Shown here piece by piece: positions 39,067 to 48,352 of a stretch of DNA of 64,000 bases. The translations under genes were made by a program, and so were the position numbers. Origin of the DNA: Thermotoga caldifontis AZM44c09 (GTDB taxonomy: Bacteria; Thermotogota; Thermotogae; Thermotogales; DSM-5069); NCBI RefSeq assembly GCF_000828655.1, contig NZ_AP014509.1, positions 682,001 through 746,000 of the forward strand, written 5' to 3'. Position 1 is the stretch's first letter. Each line of letters starts with the position of its first letter. The notes below the pieces were generated by a model that saw only the letters and a list, made by a program, of their open reading frames with translations, ran no database searches and was not told the origin of the DNA.

Positions 39067-42000
39067 ATGAGGAAGACCGTTTTCCTGCTGGTTCTAATTG
39101 CGAGCATGATCAGCTTCGCAGCTTCTCTGATCACGATCTCTCCAACCTTCAGCACCGCGGGTGTCACATTAACGATGCAGTTCGATACGGACATAAGCGA
39201 GAAGAACGTGTATCTGGAGAAAAACGCCTCGGGGTCTCTGATTTCGATTTATCTGCGGGACGTGAGACCCGTTTCGGATTCTTTCTTCCTGCCCATCGCC
39301 TATGGACCTGTTGAATCTCTGAGGGTCATCAACACACGCCAGGGCAGTCTCGTCCTGGTCCAGCTGCTCGTTCCGAGGGAACCTGAGACAATCCTCACTG
39401 GAAGAACGCTGAAACTCTTTGTTCCATCTTCTCAGAAAAGGCTGAGCCTCGCGCTGGTGGATGGAGATGTGGAAACGGCGGTGAAGTATCTGTGTGAGGA
39501 GCTGAAATTGAACGTTGTGCTGTCAGACAGAGTGAAAACCCAGAAACTCTCGTTGAAACTGGATGACGTGCTGCCAGAAGACGCACTGAGAAATGTCCTC
39601 GTCACCGTGAGAGTGAACAATGAACCGCTCGCTTACAGTTACATGCCCGACGGAACGCTTCACGTGGGCACGCGCAGCGATATCGCCGCACGTTTCCAAA
39701 AGTTCTGGGGAGTCTTCGAGGTGAAAGATGAGAGCTTAGTTCAGAAGATCGAGTCTTTGCTATCGCCGAACGTTGTCATGAGCTATCTTGCGAACAGGTC
39801 GGTGCTGTTCGTCTATGGAGACGTCCAGGAACAGGAAATAATAGCCAAAATCCTTTCACTGACACCACAGGTGGAGACCAGAGAGTTTTCTTGTCCAGGT
39901 TTCATAGAAGAGACAAAGAAACTGCTGGACGCGTTGAAGGGTCTTTACAGCTTCGAATATCATTTGCTCGAAGGTCTGGACAGGTTCGTTCTGAAAGCCG
40001 ACCCACAGACTTTAGACAGGGTGTTCATTTATCTGAGAGAGCTCGAAAGGATTGTCAGATCGAGACAGGTTCAGCAAGAAGTTCAGCAACCTGAGGTAGT
40101 TCCAGAAACGGTCAACGAGAGAATTCGAGTCATTTACCCGAAGGAAGCGATCGAAATTCTTAAGAGGTTCAATGTGGGAATCGAGGAGATGCCCTTCGGC
40201 GAGATCGTGATGAGTGGTGAGAAAGAAAGGATAGAACTCGTGAAGGGAGTTCTGAGAGACCTTGGATTTTTCGATTCCCAGCAGATGAGGAGGTTCGTTG
40301 TACCAAAGACTCACTCTGAAAAAGTCTTGAACGCACTGACGCAGATCCTCGCCATACCGAGTTCGCGGATCGTGATTTCCGAAGATGGTAGCAACATCAA
40401 CATCGTTCTGTTGGCACCGGAAAGGGTTCAGGAAACCGCTGAAGATCTCATAAGAGGTTTGATGATGTTCTTGACGTCTTCGAGACTCTCAGAGGTGTTC
40501 TTCCTCAGAGACAGGGAAACGACCCAGCAGGTCTCGGCGATCCTGAACCAGGTGTACGGAATAGAAACGAGCGGCGTTGAGAACGTGCTGAAAGTTGTTG
40601 GTACGAAGGATGAGATAGAAAAAGCCAGGAAGTTCATAGATATGTTCGTGAGGGAGAAACACACCAGGGCCCTTCCACTCGCGATAGATCAGGAACTGTT
40701 CGCCGAGCTCAAGACACTCGTTGAGTCCATGTTCGATGTTAAGCTGGAGGCGAATCTGAGGTCGCTCGGCCTGTTACTGATGACTTCTGAAGACAGAGAC
40801 CAGCTTGAATCCGCGGCACGGGAGATCGAATCTGTCGTGAAAATGTTGCCCGAAAAGCCCTCCGAGACGTACGAGCTGGTCCCTGCGATCGAGAACGTTG
40901 ACTTCAACGATCTGAAGCTCTTACTGTCCGAGATCTACAGGGTGAGGATCGAAAGAACTCAGTTCTTCTACCTGCTGGTTGGACAGAAGCAAGCCCTGGA
41001 CGGAGCCAAACAGCTTCTGGAAAGGATCAGAAGCTTGGTCGGTAAACCTGCCGAGATCACGTACAGGCTCGTGAAGGTCAGGGAGGATATCTCAATTGAA
41101 GCTCTGACCCGTGCCATCGGCAGTGTTGCAAAGGTCGAAGCCATCAGTATCGAAAACCTTCTCCTGCTGAAGGGTGAGGAGTTACAGATTTCGAAGGCAC
41201 TCGAACTGATGAAGCTCATCGAAGAGAACGTGCCCGTCAAGGTTGAAGAACCGAAAAAAGTGACCGTGGTGGTCAGGCAACTCGTACCGGAGTTCCCGGC
41301 GAGCGAGTTCAGGGTGTACCTCGAGAAGATAGGTCTGAAGGTTGATTTCGAAGCTTTCACGTCTCTGAACGTAGTGGTCATTTCGGGTGAAGAAGGGACG
41401 GTTAACAGAGCAGTTGAAGAGTACGAAAGGTTCGCCGGAACGATCCTGAAACAGCTGCAGGCGCGTGCAGAGGAGGAAAAGAAAAAGCAGGAAAAACCTT
41501 TGAAGGTGCAGAAGGTGTCTGAAAACACCGTTTCAATAGATTGCGACGGAATCCCGCTCAAGGATGTTGTGGAGGCTGTATCGCGGGAACTCGGGATTTC
41601 GTTGATCTTTGTGACCTTCCCGCAGGAGACCGTCACGATGAAGGTTTCTTCCATGAGCTGGGAACAGTTCAAGGATGTCGTACAGAAAAACTACGGCTAC
41701 AGCTTCGTCGAATCAGAAGGTGTAACCGTTCTGCTGAAACCTGTTCCTACACCCGACACGACCGTGGAGCAGAAGTTCATCTACAGAGTCTCCCACAACC
41801 TCGATCGGATCAAATCCGTGGTGGAATTTTACGGGGGAAAGGTGTACGTGGACGATCTGAACGATTTGATCATCTTGACGAACATCAGTGCTGAAGCCAA
41901 GCGAGAAGTGGAAAAACTCATAGATGAGTTGTCCAAGCCTTTGAAGCAGGTGGAGATAGAGGCACAGTTCATCGACAGGGCTCTGACGGACGAGCTCACC

Positions 42001-42639
42001 AGAAGGGCTAACCTCAACTTGACCATGCCACCTGCGACGATCGACGTCGGTAGCTCAGGCAGTTTGAACCTTTCGACTTCGGTGATCGACCTGGTGGATT
42101 ACAGGAATCTGCTGAGCATACTTGGAGGGGCCCAGTTGACTTTGAACGCCGAGGCGCAGAAGTCCAACAGCACGACGGAGTTGCTGGCGAGTCCAAGAAT
42201 GGTCACCGTGAGTGGCAAGGAAGCCAAGATATTGATAGGTGAGCGTGTACCGTTCGTTGCCGGTATCGACGAAAACGGTCGGATCATAATCGATTACATG
42301 GACGTCGGTATTCAGCTGAGGATCACACCAGTGGTGCGCAACGACGGTAGCATACAGCTGAAGGTTTACACCGAGGTCAGCGAAGTCAAAGAACGGGCAC
42401 TCTCAGGCATGAACACCTACGGTAAGATCACGAGGCAGGCTGAAACAGAGGTGATCCTGAAGAACAACCAGACTCTGGTGATAGGTGGCCTGGTCCAGGA
42501 TAAGTCTGTCAAAACTGTGGCGAAGGTCCCGGTGCTCGGTGAACTTCCTTTCATAGGTCAGATTTTCAGATCCGTGACCGACAGAAAAGACAAAACGGAA
42601 CTGCTCATCTTCATCACCGCGCGGGTGATCGAGCCGTGA
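39067..42639 (+). CDS. pilQ: Giant PilQ/GspD-type secretin
   Basis: Outer-membrane channel of the pilus or secretion machine, 1190 residues and far longer than the usual 600-750. After a signal peptide (RKTVFLLVLIASMISFAAS) there is an AMIN-like domain (25-120), a first STN/N0 domain (about 130-205), then about 600 residues of repeated N1-type modules (each with a DxxxLxxLL or similar helix-strand pattern), a second STN/N0-like domain near 820-890 (GIPLKDVVEAVSRELGISL), an N1 module and the C-terminal secretin ring: ASPRMVTVSGKEAKILIGERVPFV and VPVLGELPFIGQIFRS. The extra modules may span the wide periplasm under the toga. Start ATG 39067 after GAGGAGGGGG. Confidence 0.92.
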   Translation: MRKTVFLLVLIASMISFAASLITISPTFSTAGVTLTMQFDTDISEKNVYLEKNASGSLISIYLRDVRPVSDSFFLPIAYGPVESLRVINTRQGSLVLVQLLVPREPETILTGRTLKLFVPSSQKRLSLALVDGDVETAVKYLCEELKLNVVLSDRVKTQKLSLKLDDVLPEDALRNVLVTVRVNNEPLAYSYMPDGTLHVGTRSDIAARFQKFWGVFEVKDESLVQKIESLLSPNVVMSYLANRSVLFVYGDVQEQEIIAKILSLTPQVETREFSCPGFIEETKKLLDALKGLYSFEYHLLEGLDRFVLKADPQTLDRVFIYLRELERIVRSRQVQQEVQQPEVVPETVNERIRVIYPKEAIEILKRFNVGIEEMPFGEIVMSGEKERIELVKGVLRDLGFFDSQQMRRFVVPKTHSEKVLNALTQILAIPSSRIVISEDGSNINIVLLAPERVQETAEDLIRGLMMFLTSSRLSEVFFLRDRETTQQVSAILNQVYGIETSGVENVLKVVGTKDEIEKARKFIDMFVREKHTRALPLAIDQELFAELKTLVESMFDVKLEANLRSLGLLLMTSEDRDQLESAAREIESVVKMLPEKPSETYELVPAIENVDFNDLKLLLSEIYRVRIERTQFFYLLVGQKQALDGAKQLLERIRSLVGKPAEITYRLVKVREDISIEALTRAIGSVAKVEAISIENLLLLKGEELQISKALELMKLIEENVPVKVEEPKKVTVVVRQLVPEFPASEFRVYLEKIGLKVDFEAFTSLNVVVISGEEGTVNRAVEEYERFAGTILKQLQARAEEEKKKQEKPLKVQKVSENTVSIDCDGIPLKDVVEAVSRELGISLIFVTFPQETVTMKVSSMSWEQFKDVVQKNYGYSFVESEGVTVLLKPVPTPDTTVEQKFIYRVSHNLDRIKSVVEFYGGKVYVDDLNDLIILTNISAEAKREVEKLIDELSKPLKQVEIEAQFIDRALTDELTRRANLNLTMPPATIDVGSSGSLNLSTSVIDLVDYRNLLSILGGAQLTLNAEAQKSNSTTELLASPRMVTVSGKEAKILIGERVPFVAGIDENGRIIIDYMDVGIQLRITPVVRNDGSIQLKVYTEVSEVKERALSGMNTYGKITRQAETEVILKNNQTLVIGGLVQDKSVKTVAKVPVLGELPFIGQIFRSVTDRKDKTELLIFITARVIEP

Positions 42640-43469
42640 GGAGGAGTCCTGTTGTCTCTGGCAGTTTTTACCCTGCATCGGTCAGGGAATTGACGAAGCT
42701 CATCGAAATCTGTTTCACCTCGGAGCTGGGTCCAGGAGAGCTACCCAAGAAGCCAGAAAAACTTCTTGAAAGGTGTGTCGGGTTGATAGTCCCACACGCC
42801 GGGTACATCTACAGTGGTCCCGTGGCGGCGCACGGTTATTTGGAGGCGGCGAAGTTTGGCAATCCGAAACTGGTCGTACTGCTTGGCCCAAACCACACAG
42901 GGTACGGTGCCCGGATTGGCGTCTGGAGCGAGGGTAGCTGGCTCACACCGCTCGGTGAGGTTCGTGTTTGCAGTCAGGCGGCCGAGCTGTTCCTGAGCAA
43001 CTGTAAGGAGGCTTCGGCGGACGTCCGAAGCCACATGGCCGAACATTCTCTCGAGGTCCAGTTGCCCTTCCTTCAGTACGTTTTCAAAGACTTCGAGATA
43101 CTCCCAATAACGATGTTTCCCGTCGGGCTGACTGTGTGCAGATCGGTCGCGAACGCTCTGGATCAGTTGCTGAGAGATCATCCTTCAACTCTCGTCATAG
43201 CTTCCAGCGATTTCAACCACTACGAGGATGATCGAACCACCAGGTGGAAGGACCAGCTCGCGATAGATGAAATATTGAAGAAAGATCCCGAAGGTCTGTA
43301 CCAGGTGGTGGCCAGAGAGAGGATCACGATGTGCGGCCTATCGCCTGTGGCGAGTTTGCTTTACATGCAGAGCTTTTCGAAGGTGAGATTGTTGAAGCAC
43401 GCGACGAGCGGTGACACGTCGGGCGACAGGTCCCACGTCGTGGGATACGCAAGTTTCATCTTCGAATGA
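42636..43469 (+). CDS. amrB: MEMO1 family protein (AmmeMemoRadiSam system B)
   Basis: A 277-residue MEMO-family protein. The conserved parts are SGSFYPASVRELTKLIE at the start, VPHAGYIYSGPVAAHGY, LGPNHTGYG, EHSLEVQLPFLQY and ASSDFNHYE, with the His residues that bind metal in this dioxygenase-like fold. In many bacteria and archaea it accompanies an AMMECR1 protein and a radical SAM enzyme (AmrA/AmrS); neither is adjacent here. GTG 42636 overlaps the secretin stop. Biochemical role not established in bacteria. Confidence 0.88.
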   Translation: MRRSPVVSGSFYPASVRELTKLIEICFTSELGPGELPKKPEKLLERCVGLIVPHAGYIYSGPVAAHGYLEAAKFGNPKLVVLLGPNHTGYGARIGVWSEGSWLTPLGEVRVCSQAAELFLSNCKEASADVRSHMAEHSLEVQLPFLQYVFKDFEILPITMFPVGLTVCRSVANALDQLLRDHPSTLVIASSDFNHYEDDRTTRWKDQLAIDEILKKDPEGLYQVVARERITMCGLSPVASLLYMQSFSKVRLLKHATSGDTSGDRSHVVGYASFIFE

Positions 43470-44898
43470 ACTTGAAGAGTTGATGGGCCTCTTCCACTTT
43501 CAGAACCAGACAAAGCGAAAGATAGACGATCGCGCCGATCATGACCAGTGCTACGGTGAAGAGCCTTGACGGACTCACGTGGTCCAGTACCATGAGCACA
43601 GACCCCATCACGAAGGATGAGAGCAGCACCTTTTGAAAGTGCTTGACATCGAAATCTGGTCGGATCTTGAACAGTAAATATGCCATTCCGATGACACCAG
43701 AAAGGGCCGTGGCCAGTGCGATGCCTGCGGTTTTGAATGTCAGGCCGAGCACGAAGTCCAGTACCGCGTTGGACGCAAAAGAGATCACTGTGGCCTTGAA
43801 CGGAAGTTTCATGTCTTTCTTTGCGTGGCACGTCCTTGAAAGAAGAGCCATCATTGAGTAGAAAGGAAGTCCTAACGAATAGAAGAGCAAAGCCGTGGCA
43901 GTCTTGATCGCATCCGAATGTGTGAAAGCGCCGTGCTGGTATACGAGAACTATCAGCCTTTCGCTGAGCACTATCAAACCGACTGTGGATGGAATACTCA
44001 AAAAGAAGGTAGTTCTCATCGCATCTTTCAAATGTTGCCGTCCACTTTCTCCCTCACCGCTCATGAGGGGCAAAATCACCGTCGAGATCGCCACACCGAA
44101 AACTCCAAACGGTAGCTGGTAAAACCTGTTCGCGTACTGCAATATTGAAACGCTTCCCGGGCCAACCAGCGCGGCGACGTTCACATCGATGAGAACGTTG
44201 AACTCAGAAACCGTCATGGCGAGGAGGGCGGGGAAGAACAGTTTGAAAAAATCACGAACGCCAGCGAAGGTCGGTCTGTAGGAAAATCCTGCCTTCCTCG
44301 CTCCAGGTATCAGGCTCAAAAACATCGCCGCACCGCCGAGGGTGAAACCAAGGGTCGGTCCCACGATGCGTGGACTGAAGAATTCGCATGAGATCACCCC
44401 GAGTATGATGCCCAGATTCATGAACATCGGAGAGAGTGCGGGGAAGAAGAATCGCTCGCTCGTGTTCTGTATGGCGTAAAGTACGGCCCAGAGGAATATG
44501 AAAACGATGAAAGGCATGCTTATGCGCGCGAGCTCGGCGGCCAGCAGCTTCGTTTCCATGTTCGCACCGCTCGCAAGGAGTGCGGGCACGAACTGTGGAA
44601 AGATCTCCACAAAGATCGTCAAACCAATGGTCACTATGCCAAGGCTCGTTACGACGGCCGATGCGAACTCGTTTTTGTCTGGCTTTTCTTTGTAGAGCGG
44701 TATGAAAGCTGAGGTCATGGCGCCTTCTGCGAAGGCTCTTCTCAAAAGGAAAGGAAAGGCAATGGCGATGGAGTAGGCATCGAACTCAACGCCAACGCCG
44801 AACCTGTTCGCAAGAAAAACGTCCCTCAGCAGACCTGTGACCCTGGAGATCAGCGTTGCCAAAGCGAACAGACTACCGTATTTCAGAACTTTGGTCAT
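43456..44898 (-). CDS. murJ: Lipid II flippase MurJ
   Basis: MurJ flips lipid II to the outer face of the membrane for wall synthesis. The 480-residue protein has about 13-14 helices and the conserved N-terminal LISRVTGLLRDVFLANRFG with the essential Arg residues, ILYAIQNTSERFFFPALSPMF and FGVAISTVILPLMS. It overlaps the aminotransferase gene by four bases upstream and the MEMO gene by 14 bases at its 3' end on the other strand. Together with murI and ddl, wall precursor genes are repeated themes in this window. Confidence 0.95.
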   Translation of the reverse strand: MTKVLKYGSLFALATLISRVTGLLRDVFLANRFGVGVEFDAYSIAIAFPFLLRRAFAEGAMTSAFIPLYKEKPDKNEFASAVVTSLGIVTIGLTIFVEIFPQFVPALLASGANMETKLLAAELARISMPFIVFIFLWAVLYAIQNTSERFFFPALSPMFMNLGIILGVISCEFFSPRIVGPTLGFTLGGAAMFLSLIPGARKAGFSYRPTFAGVRDFFKLFFPALLAMTVSEFNVLIDVNVAALVGPGSVSILQYANRFYQLPFGVFGVAISTVILPLMSGEGESGRQHLKDAMRTTFFLSIPSTVGLIVLSERLIVLVYQHGAFTHSDAIKTATALLFYSLGLPFYSMMALLSRTCHAKKDMKLPFKATVISFASNAVLDFVLGLTFKTAGIALATALSGVIGMAYLLFKIRPDFDVKHFQKVLLSSFVMGSVLMVLDHVSPSRLFTVALVMIGAIVYLSLCLVLKVEEAHQLFKFIRR

Positions 44899-46091
44899 GG
44901 CATTTTCTTTCTATAGGCTTCTATTCCCAGATTCAGAATTCTGACCGCATCTCTCAGCTTCTCGCAGTCCAGAACATAGGCGATCCTCATCTCGTTGACG
45001 CCGGCACCCGGAGTTATGTAGAACCCGTCCAGTGGTGCCACCATGGTGGTTTTGCCATCCACTTCGAACTCGGTGAGCATGAACTTGACGAAGTTCTCCG
45101 TGTTGTCGATAGGAAGCTTGGCAGCTATGTAGAAGGCCCCGTTGGGTTTTTTGAACACCGCACCTTCTATTTTCGAGAGCTCCTCGTACACTACATCCCG
45201 CCTCGCCTGGTACTCGAGTCTTATCTGCTGGAAATAGTTCTCATCCAGCGTCAGCAGTCCTATCGTACCGTACTGAGACATCATCGATGGGCAGAGGCGT
45301 GCCTGGGCGAACTTCATCGCTGCCGCGTAGAGGTCTTTGTTCTTCGTCACGAACGTTCCAATCCTCGCACCACACGCACTGTATCTCTTCGAAATGCTGT
45401 CAACAACGATGATCCTGTTTGAAATCTCTTCAAAGGTCAGCATTGAGATGGCTCTGTAGCCGTCAAAGACGAACTCTCTGTAAACTTCATCAGAAATGAT
45501 GAACAGATCTTTCTCTACCGCAACGTCTGCGATGGTCCTCAGCTGCTGCTCATCGTACACCGCACCCGTAGGGTTGGAAGGGTTTGAGAAGATGATCGCC
45601 TTCGTTTTCGGCCCGATCACTTCAAGGAATTTCTCTTTTTTCGGTACCGCATAGCCATCTTCAGGGTAGGTCCGCACCGGCACGAGTTTTATACCGAGCT
45701 GGCTGGCGAAACCGGCGTAGTTCGCGTAGAACGGTTCGAGCACGACGATCTCATCTTCAGGGTCTGCGACCACCGACATGGCGAAGATCACAGCTTCACT
45801 TCCGCCGTTGGTGACTATTATGTGTGAAGGACTGACTTGGATACCGAACCTCTCATAGTAACGTGCGAAGGCCTCTCTCAGCTCCAGCAAGCCGGCCGAG
45901 TGTGTGTAAGCTACCACCGAGGGTCTGTACTTCTCGGCGTACTCAAAATACACCTTAGGTGTGGGTATGTCGGGCTGGCCTATGTTCAGATAGTAGATCT
46001 TCTTTCCTTTTCTCGCTGCTTCTTCGGCGTAGGGTATGAGTCTCCTTATAGGGCTCGCCGGGGCTTCAACGGCACGCTGTGAAAGTTGCAT
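44895..46091 (-). CDS. Aspartate-type aminotransferase, class I fold
   Basis: A 398-residue PLP enzyme. The internal lysine that holds PLP is in DSISKRYSACGARIG near residue 238, and SNPSNPTGAVYDEQQL gives the conserved Asn-Pro-Thr-Gly. The start SPIRRLIPYAEEAARKGKKIYYLNIGQPD is like the aspartate and aromatic aminotransferases of the I-gamma group. Actual amino donor is not fixed by sequence. It begins one base after rlmI and overlaps murJ. Confidence 0.88.
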   Translation of the reverse strand: MQLSQRAVEAPASPIRRLIPYAEEAARKGKKIYYLNIGQPDIPTPKVYFEYAEKYRPSVVAYTHSAGLLELREAFARYYERFGIQVSPSHIIVTNGGSEAVIFAMSVVADPEDEIVVLEPFYANYAGFASQLGIKLVPVRTYPEDGYAVPKKEKFLEVIGPKTKAIIFSNPSNPTGAVYDEQQLRTIADVAVEKDLFIISDEVYREFVFDGYRAISMLTFEEISNRIIVVDSISKRYSACGARIGTFVTKNKDLYAAAMKFAQARLCPSMMSQYGTIGLLTLDENYFQQIRLEYQARRDVVYEELSKIEGAVFKKPNGAFYIAAKLPIDNTENFVKFMLTEFEVDGKTTMVAPLDGFYITPGAGVNEMRIAYVLDCEKLRDAVRILNLGIEAYRKKMP

Positions 46092-46092
46092 A

Positions 46093-47253
46093 TCAGTATC
46101 GCCTCCTGACTTCGGTTATGATGAACTTCAGATACCTTGTTTCTGGAACTTCGAGCAAGAAAGGATGATCGAAACCCTGACCACCCCTGTAAAGAACGTT
46201 CAGCAGAACTTTTGTATCCTTCGCTGCGTCGCTCAGCAACGATTCAAATTCCATTTCCGACAGAACCTGGGTGCAGGAAGCCGTGGCGAGGACGCCGGGT
46301 TTTCTTAGAATCTTCATCGCTCTGAGGTTTATCTCCTTGTGGCCACGTATCGCAGAATCTTTCGAAGCGGAAGTTTTGGCAAAAGAGGGCGGATCCAGAA
46401 CGACGAGGTCGAACTGTTCAGAACGGGAGTTTTCCCTCAACCAGTCGAAGGCGTTCGCCTGAACGATCCGGTAATTCGTGAATCCGTTCAGATTCAAAAG
46501 CTTTTCTGCGATGGACAAACTCCGCTCCGAATAATCGACCAGAGCAACGGTTCGTGCACCGGCTTTCAGAAGGTGCAACGCGAAGTTTCCCGTGTAGCAG
46601 AAAATGTCTGCACACTCTCTATCCTTCGCGAACGCCGAGCAGATGTAGCTGTTGTAGAGATGATCTAAGAAAGCTCCCGTCTTCTGACCCCTCAAATCCG
46701 CCGCCAGCAACAGTCCGTCGTGTTCGAAATAGATGATGTCGGGTCCTTTACCGAGGAGCCAGCCACAGTTTTCCTGTAAACCTTCCTTTGCCCTTGCTGG
46801 GGCATCCGACTTTTCGTACACGCCGATGGGATTCACGTACTTCACCAGTTTCTGAACGATCAAATCTTTCAGCCTTTCCATGCCGAGCGTGTTGATCTGT
46901 ATCACGAGATAATCTGCGTACTTGTCCACCACCAATCCCGGTAGTCCATCGGCTTCACCGTTCACGAGACGATGAGCTTGTCCTGAGATGAGTGCATTCT
47001 TTCGTCTTTCAATCGCCTCCGCGATTCTCCTGTCTATGATCTGTTCGATTGAAAGCGGTTGCAGAGACAGCAATCTAACTGTGATCTTTGACTTCGTGTT
47101 GATGTAACCAACTCCATAGAATTTTCCATCGGAGAGATGCACGTTGACCACGTCTCCATCTTCGAACTCTCCTTCAAATTTCGCTATTTCGTTCCGGAAT
47201 ATCCACGGATGGAAATCCCTGTGATTGTTCTTCAGAAAGACGCGTGCTTTAAT
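46093..47253 (-). CDS. rlmI: 23S rRNA m5C methyltransferase RlmI-like, apparent ATT start
   Basis: An rRNA large-subunit cytosine-5 methyltransferase of 386 residues. It has an N-terminal PUA domain (ARVFLKNNHRDFHPWIFRNEIAKFEG), the middle EEHB region (LVNGEADGLPGLVVDKYADYLVIQ) and a SAM domain with DIFCYTGNFALHLLKAGA and LDPPSFAKT, and the later TASCTQ cysteine. The first standard start in frame (GTG 47151) would cut the PUA domain; between it and the in-frame TGA at 47260 only ATT 47253 stands six bases after GAGGGTGA (47260-47267). The start overlaps the end of the alcohol dehydrogenase gene. Confidence 0.88.
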   Translation of the reverse strand: MKARVFLKNNHRDFHPWIFRNEIAKFEGEFEDGDVVNVHLSDGKFYGVGYINTKSKITVRLLSLQPLSIEQIIDRRIAEAIERRKNALISGQAHRLVNGEADGLPGLVVDKYADYLVIQINTLGMERLKDLIVQKLVKYVNPIGVYEKSDAPARAKEGLQENCGWLLGKGPDIIYFEHDGLLLAADLRGQKTGAFLDHLYNSYICSAFAKDRECADIFCYTGNFALHLLKAGARTVALVDYSERSLSIAEKLLNLNGFTNYRIVQANAFDWLRENSRSEQFDLVVLDPPSFAKTSASKDSAIRGHKEINLRAMKILRKPGVLATASCTQVLSEMEFESLLSDAAKDTKVLLNVLYRGGQGFDHPFLLEVPETRYLKFIITEVRRRY

Positions 47254-48340
47254 GGATCTTCACCCTCTCGTAGAGATACCTGATCAATTCTTCGGTGAAG
47301 TTGCCGCGTGTCCACTGGAGGTGTGGAGCGTTCTTAGCCCTTTTTGTCCAGACCTCGAGCTCCTCTTCGTTTATTTCAACTCGCACGTTGAACCCCACCA
47401 GCTTCAGGAAGTTGGAGACACCCCCGAGAATCGAATTCACAAACTCAACCTTTTCCGGCACCTCCATCGAAGCCTGCTCAACGACCACGTCCAGGAAAGC
47501 GGCGGTCGCTTCACCGTGCCTGATGTTCTTGAAAGTCGTCAGAGGATAACCGAGCGCATGCGCGACGGTCGTGCTGGTCTGACTGATCACCATTCCTGCG
47601 AGGCACGACGCCAGGAGCATGTTCTCACGTGCGCGCAGGTTTTCGGGTTCTCTCAGAACTATCGGCAGGTTCTCCGCGATGAGTTCGATAGACTTTTTCG
47701 CGTAGAGATCAGAAATGGGGGTCGCTCTTTTTGAAAGAAAACCTTCAACCGCATGGCACAGCGCATCCAGGCCAGTGGACCTCGTCAGAGGTTCGCTCAA
47801 CTTCAGCGTGTAGCGGGCATCGAGAAACGCGAGCTTTGGGAATGTCAGAACAGGATGTGAAAATCCCCTTTTGAAACCTGCATCGTCTGTCAGCACCGAG
47901 TACTGAGTCACCTCGCTCCCCGTTCCCGCGGTGGTCGGAATGGCAACGATCGGCAAGGTTTCGCTGTATTTCGACGGATCGTAGAGGTCTTCCACCTTCA
48001 GTGAAGGGTTCTTCAACAGCACCGCGACAGCCTTTGCTGTGTCCATCGGACTGCCACCACCGAGACCTACAACGAAATCGAAAGATTCCTGCGCAAACTC
48101 GGAAACGATGGTTCTCACAAGGTTGAAGGTTGGATTTTCTTCAACGTCATCGAAGAGCACCATTTCAACGCCAATCTCGCTGAACACTTTCATCAGATCA
48201 TCGAGCGAGCCGTTCTCCTTTGAAGATCTCTTACCGGTCAAAACGAGCGCCCTTTTACCGAGCGACTTCAACGCATCCTTTCCCTGCTCGATACACCGCT
48301 CACCGAAGTAGATTCTCGTGGGCATGAAATACTGCCACAT
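47249..48340 (-). CDS. Iron-containing alcohol dehydrogenase
   Basis: A 363-residue group III alcohol dehydrogenase that uses NAD(P) and a divalent iron. NAD-binding VGLGGGSPMDTAKA lies near residue 92, IPTTAGTGSEVTQYSVL near 135, and the metal ligands are in LDALCHAVEGF and AHALGYPLTTFKNIRHGEA. Length and sequence are close to the Thermotoga enzyme known as TM0920, thought to be a propanediol or lactaldehyde-type dehydrogenase; the natural substrate is not certain. Its last codons contain the start of rlmI. Confidence 0.92.
   Translation of the reverse strand: MWQYFMPTRIYFGERCIEQGKDALKSLGKRALVLTGKRSSKENGSLDDLMKVFSEIGVEMVLFDDVEENPTFNLVRTIVSEFAQESFDFVVGLGGGSPMDTAKAVAVLLKNPSLKVEDLYDPSKYSETLPIVAIPTTAGTGSEVTQYSVLTDDAGFKRGFSHPVLTFPKLAFLDARYTLKLSEPLTRSTGLDALCHAVEGFLSKRATPISDLYAKKSIELIAENLPIVLREPENLRARENMLLASCLAGMVISQTSTTVAHALGYPLTTFKNIRHGEATAAFLDVVVEQASMEVPEKVEFVNSILGGVSNFLKLVGFNVRVEINEEELEVWTKRAKNAPHLQWTRGNFTEELIRYLYERVKIH
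47260..47267 (-). promoter_or_regulatory. Shine-Dalgarno for the rlmI ATT start
   Basis: The minus strand reads GAGGGTGA inside the last codons of the alcohol dehydrogenase gene, six bases before ATT 47253. No ATG, GTG or TTG is in frame downstream until 47151. Confidence 0.6.
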
Positions 48341-48352
48341 CCTTTCACCTCC

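Noticed and set aside
43361-43831. Minus-strand frames overlapping amrB and murJ in another frame
   Set aside because: They are shadows of the two convergent genes, with unlikely composition (Cys, His and Arg rich) and no ribosome site.
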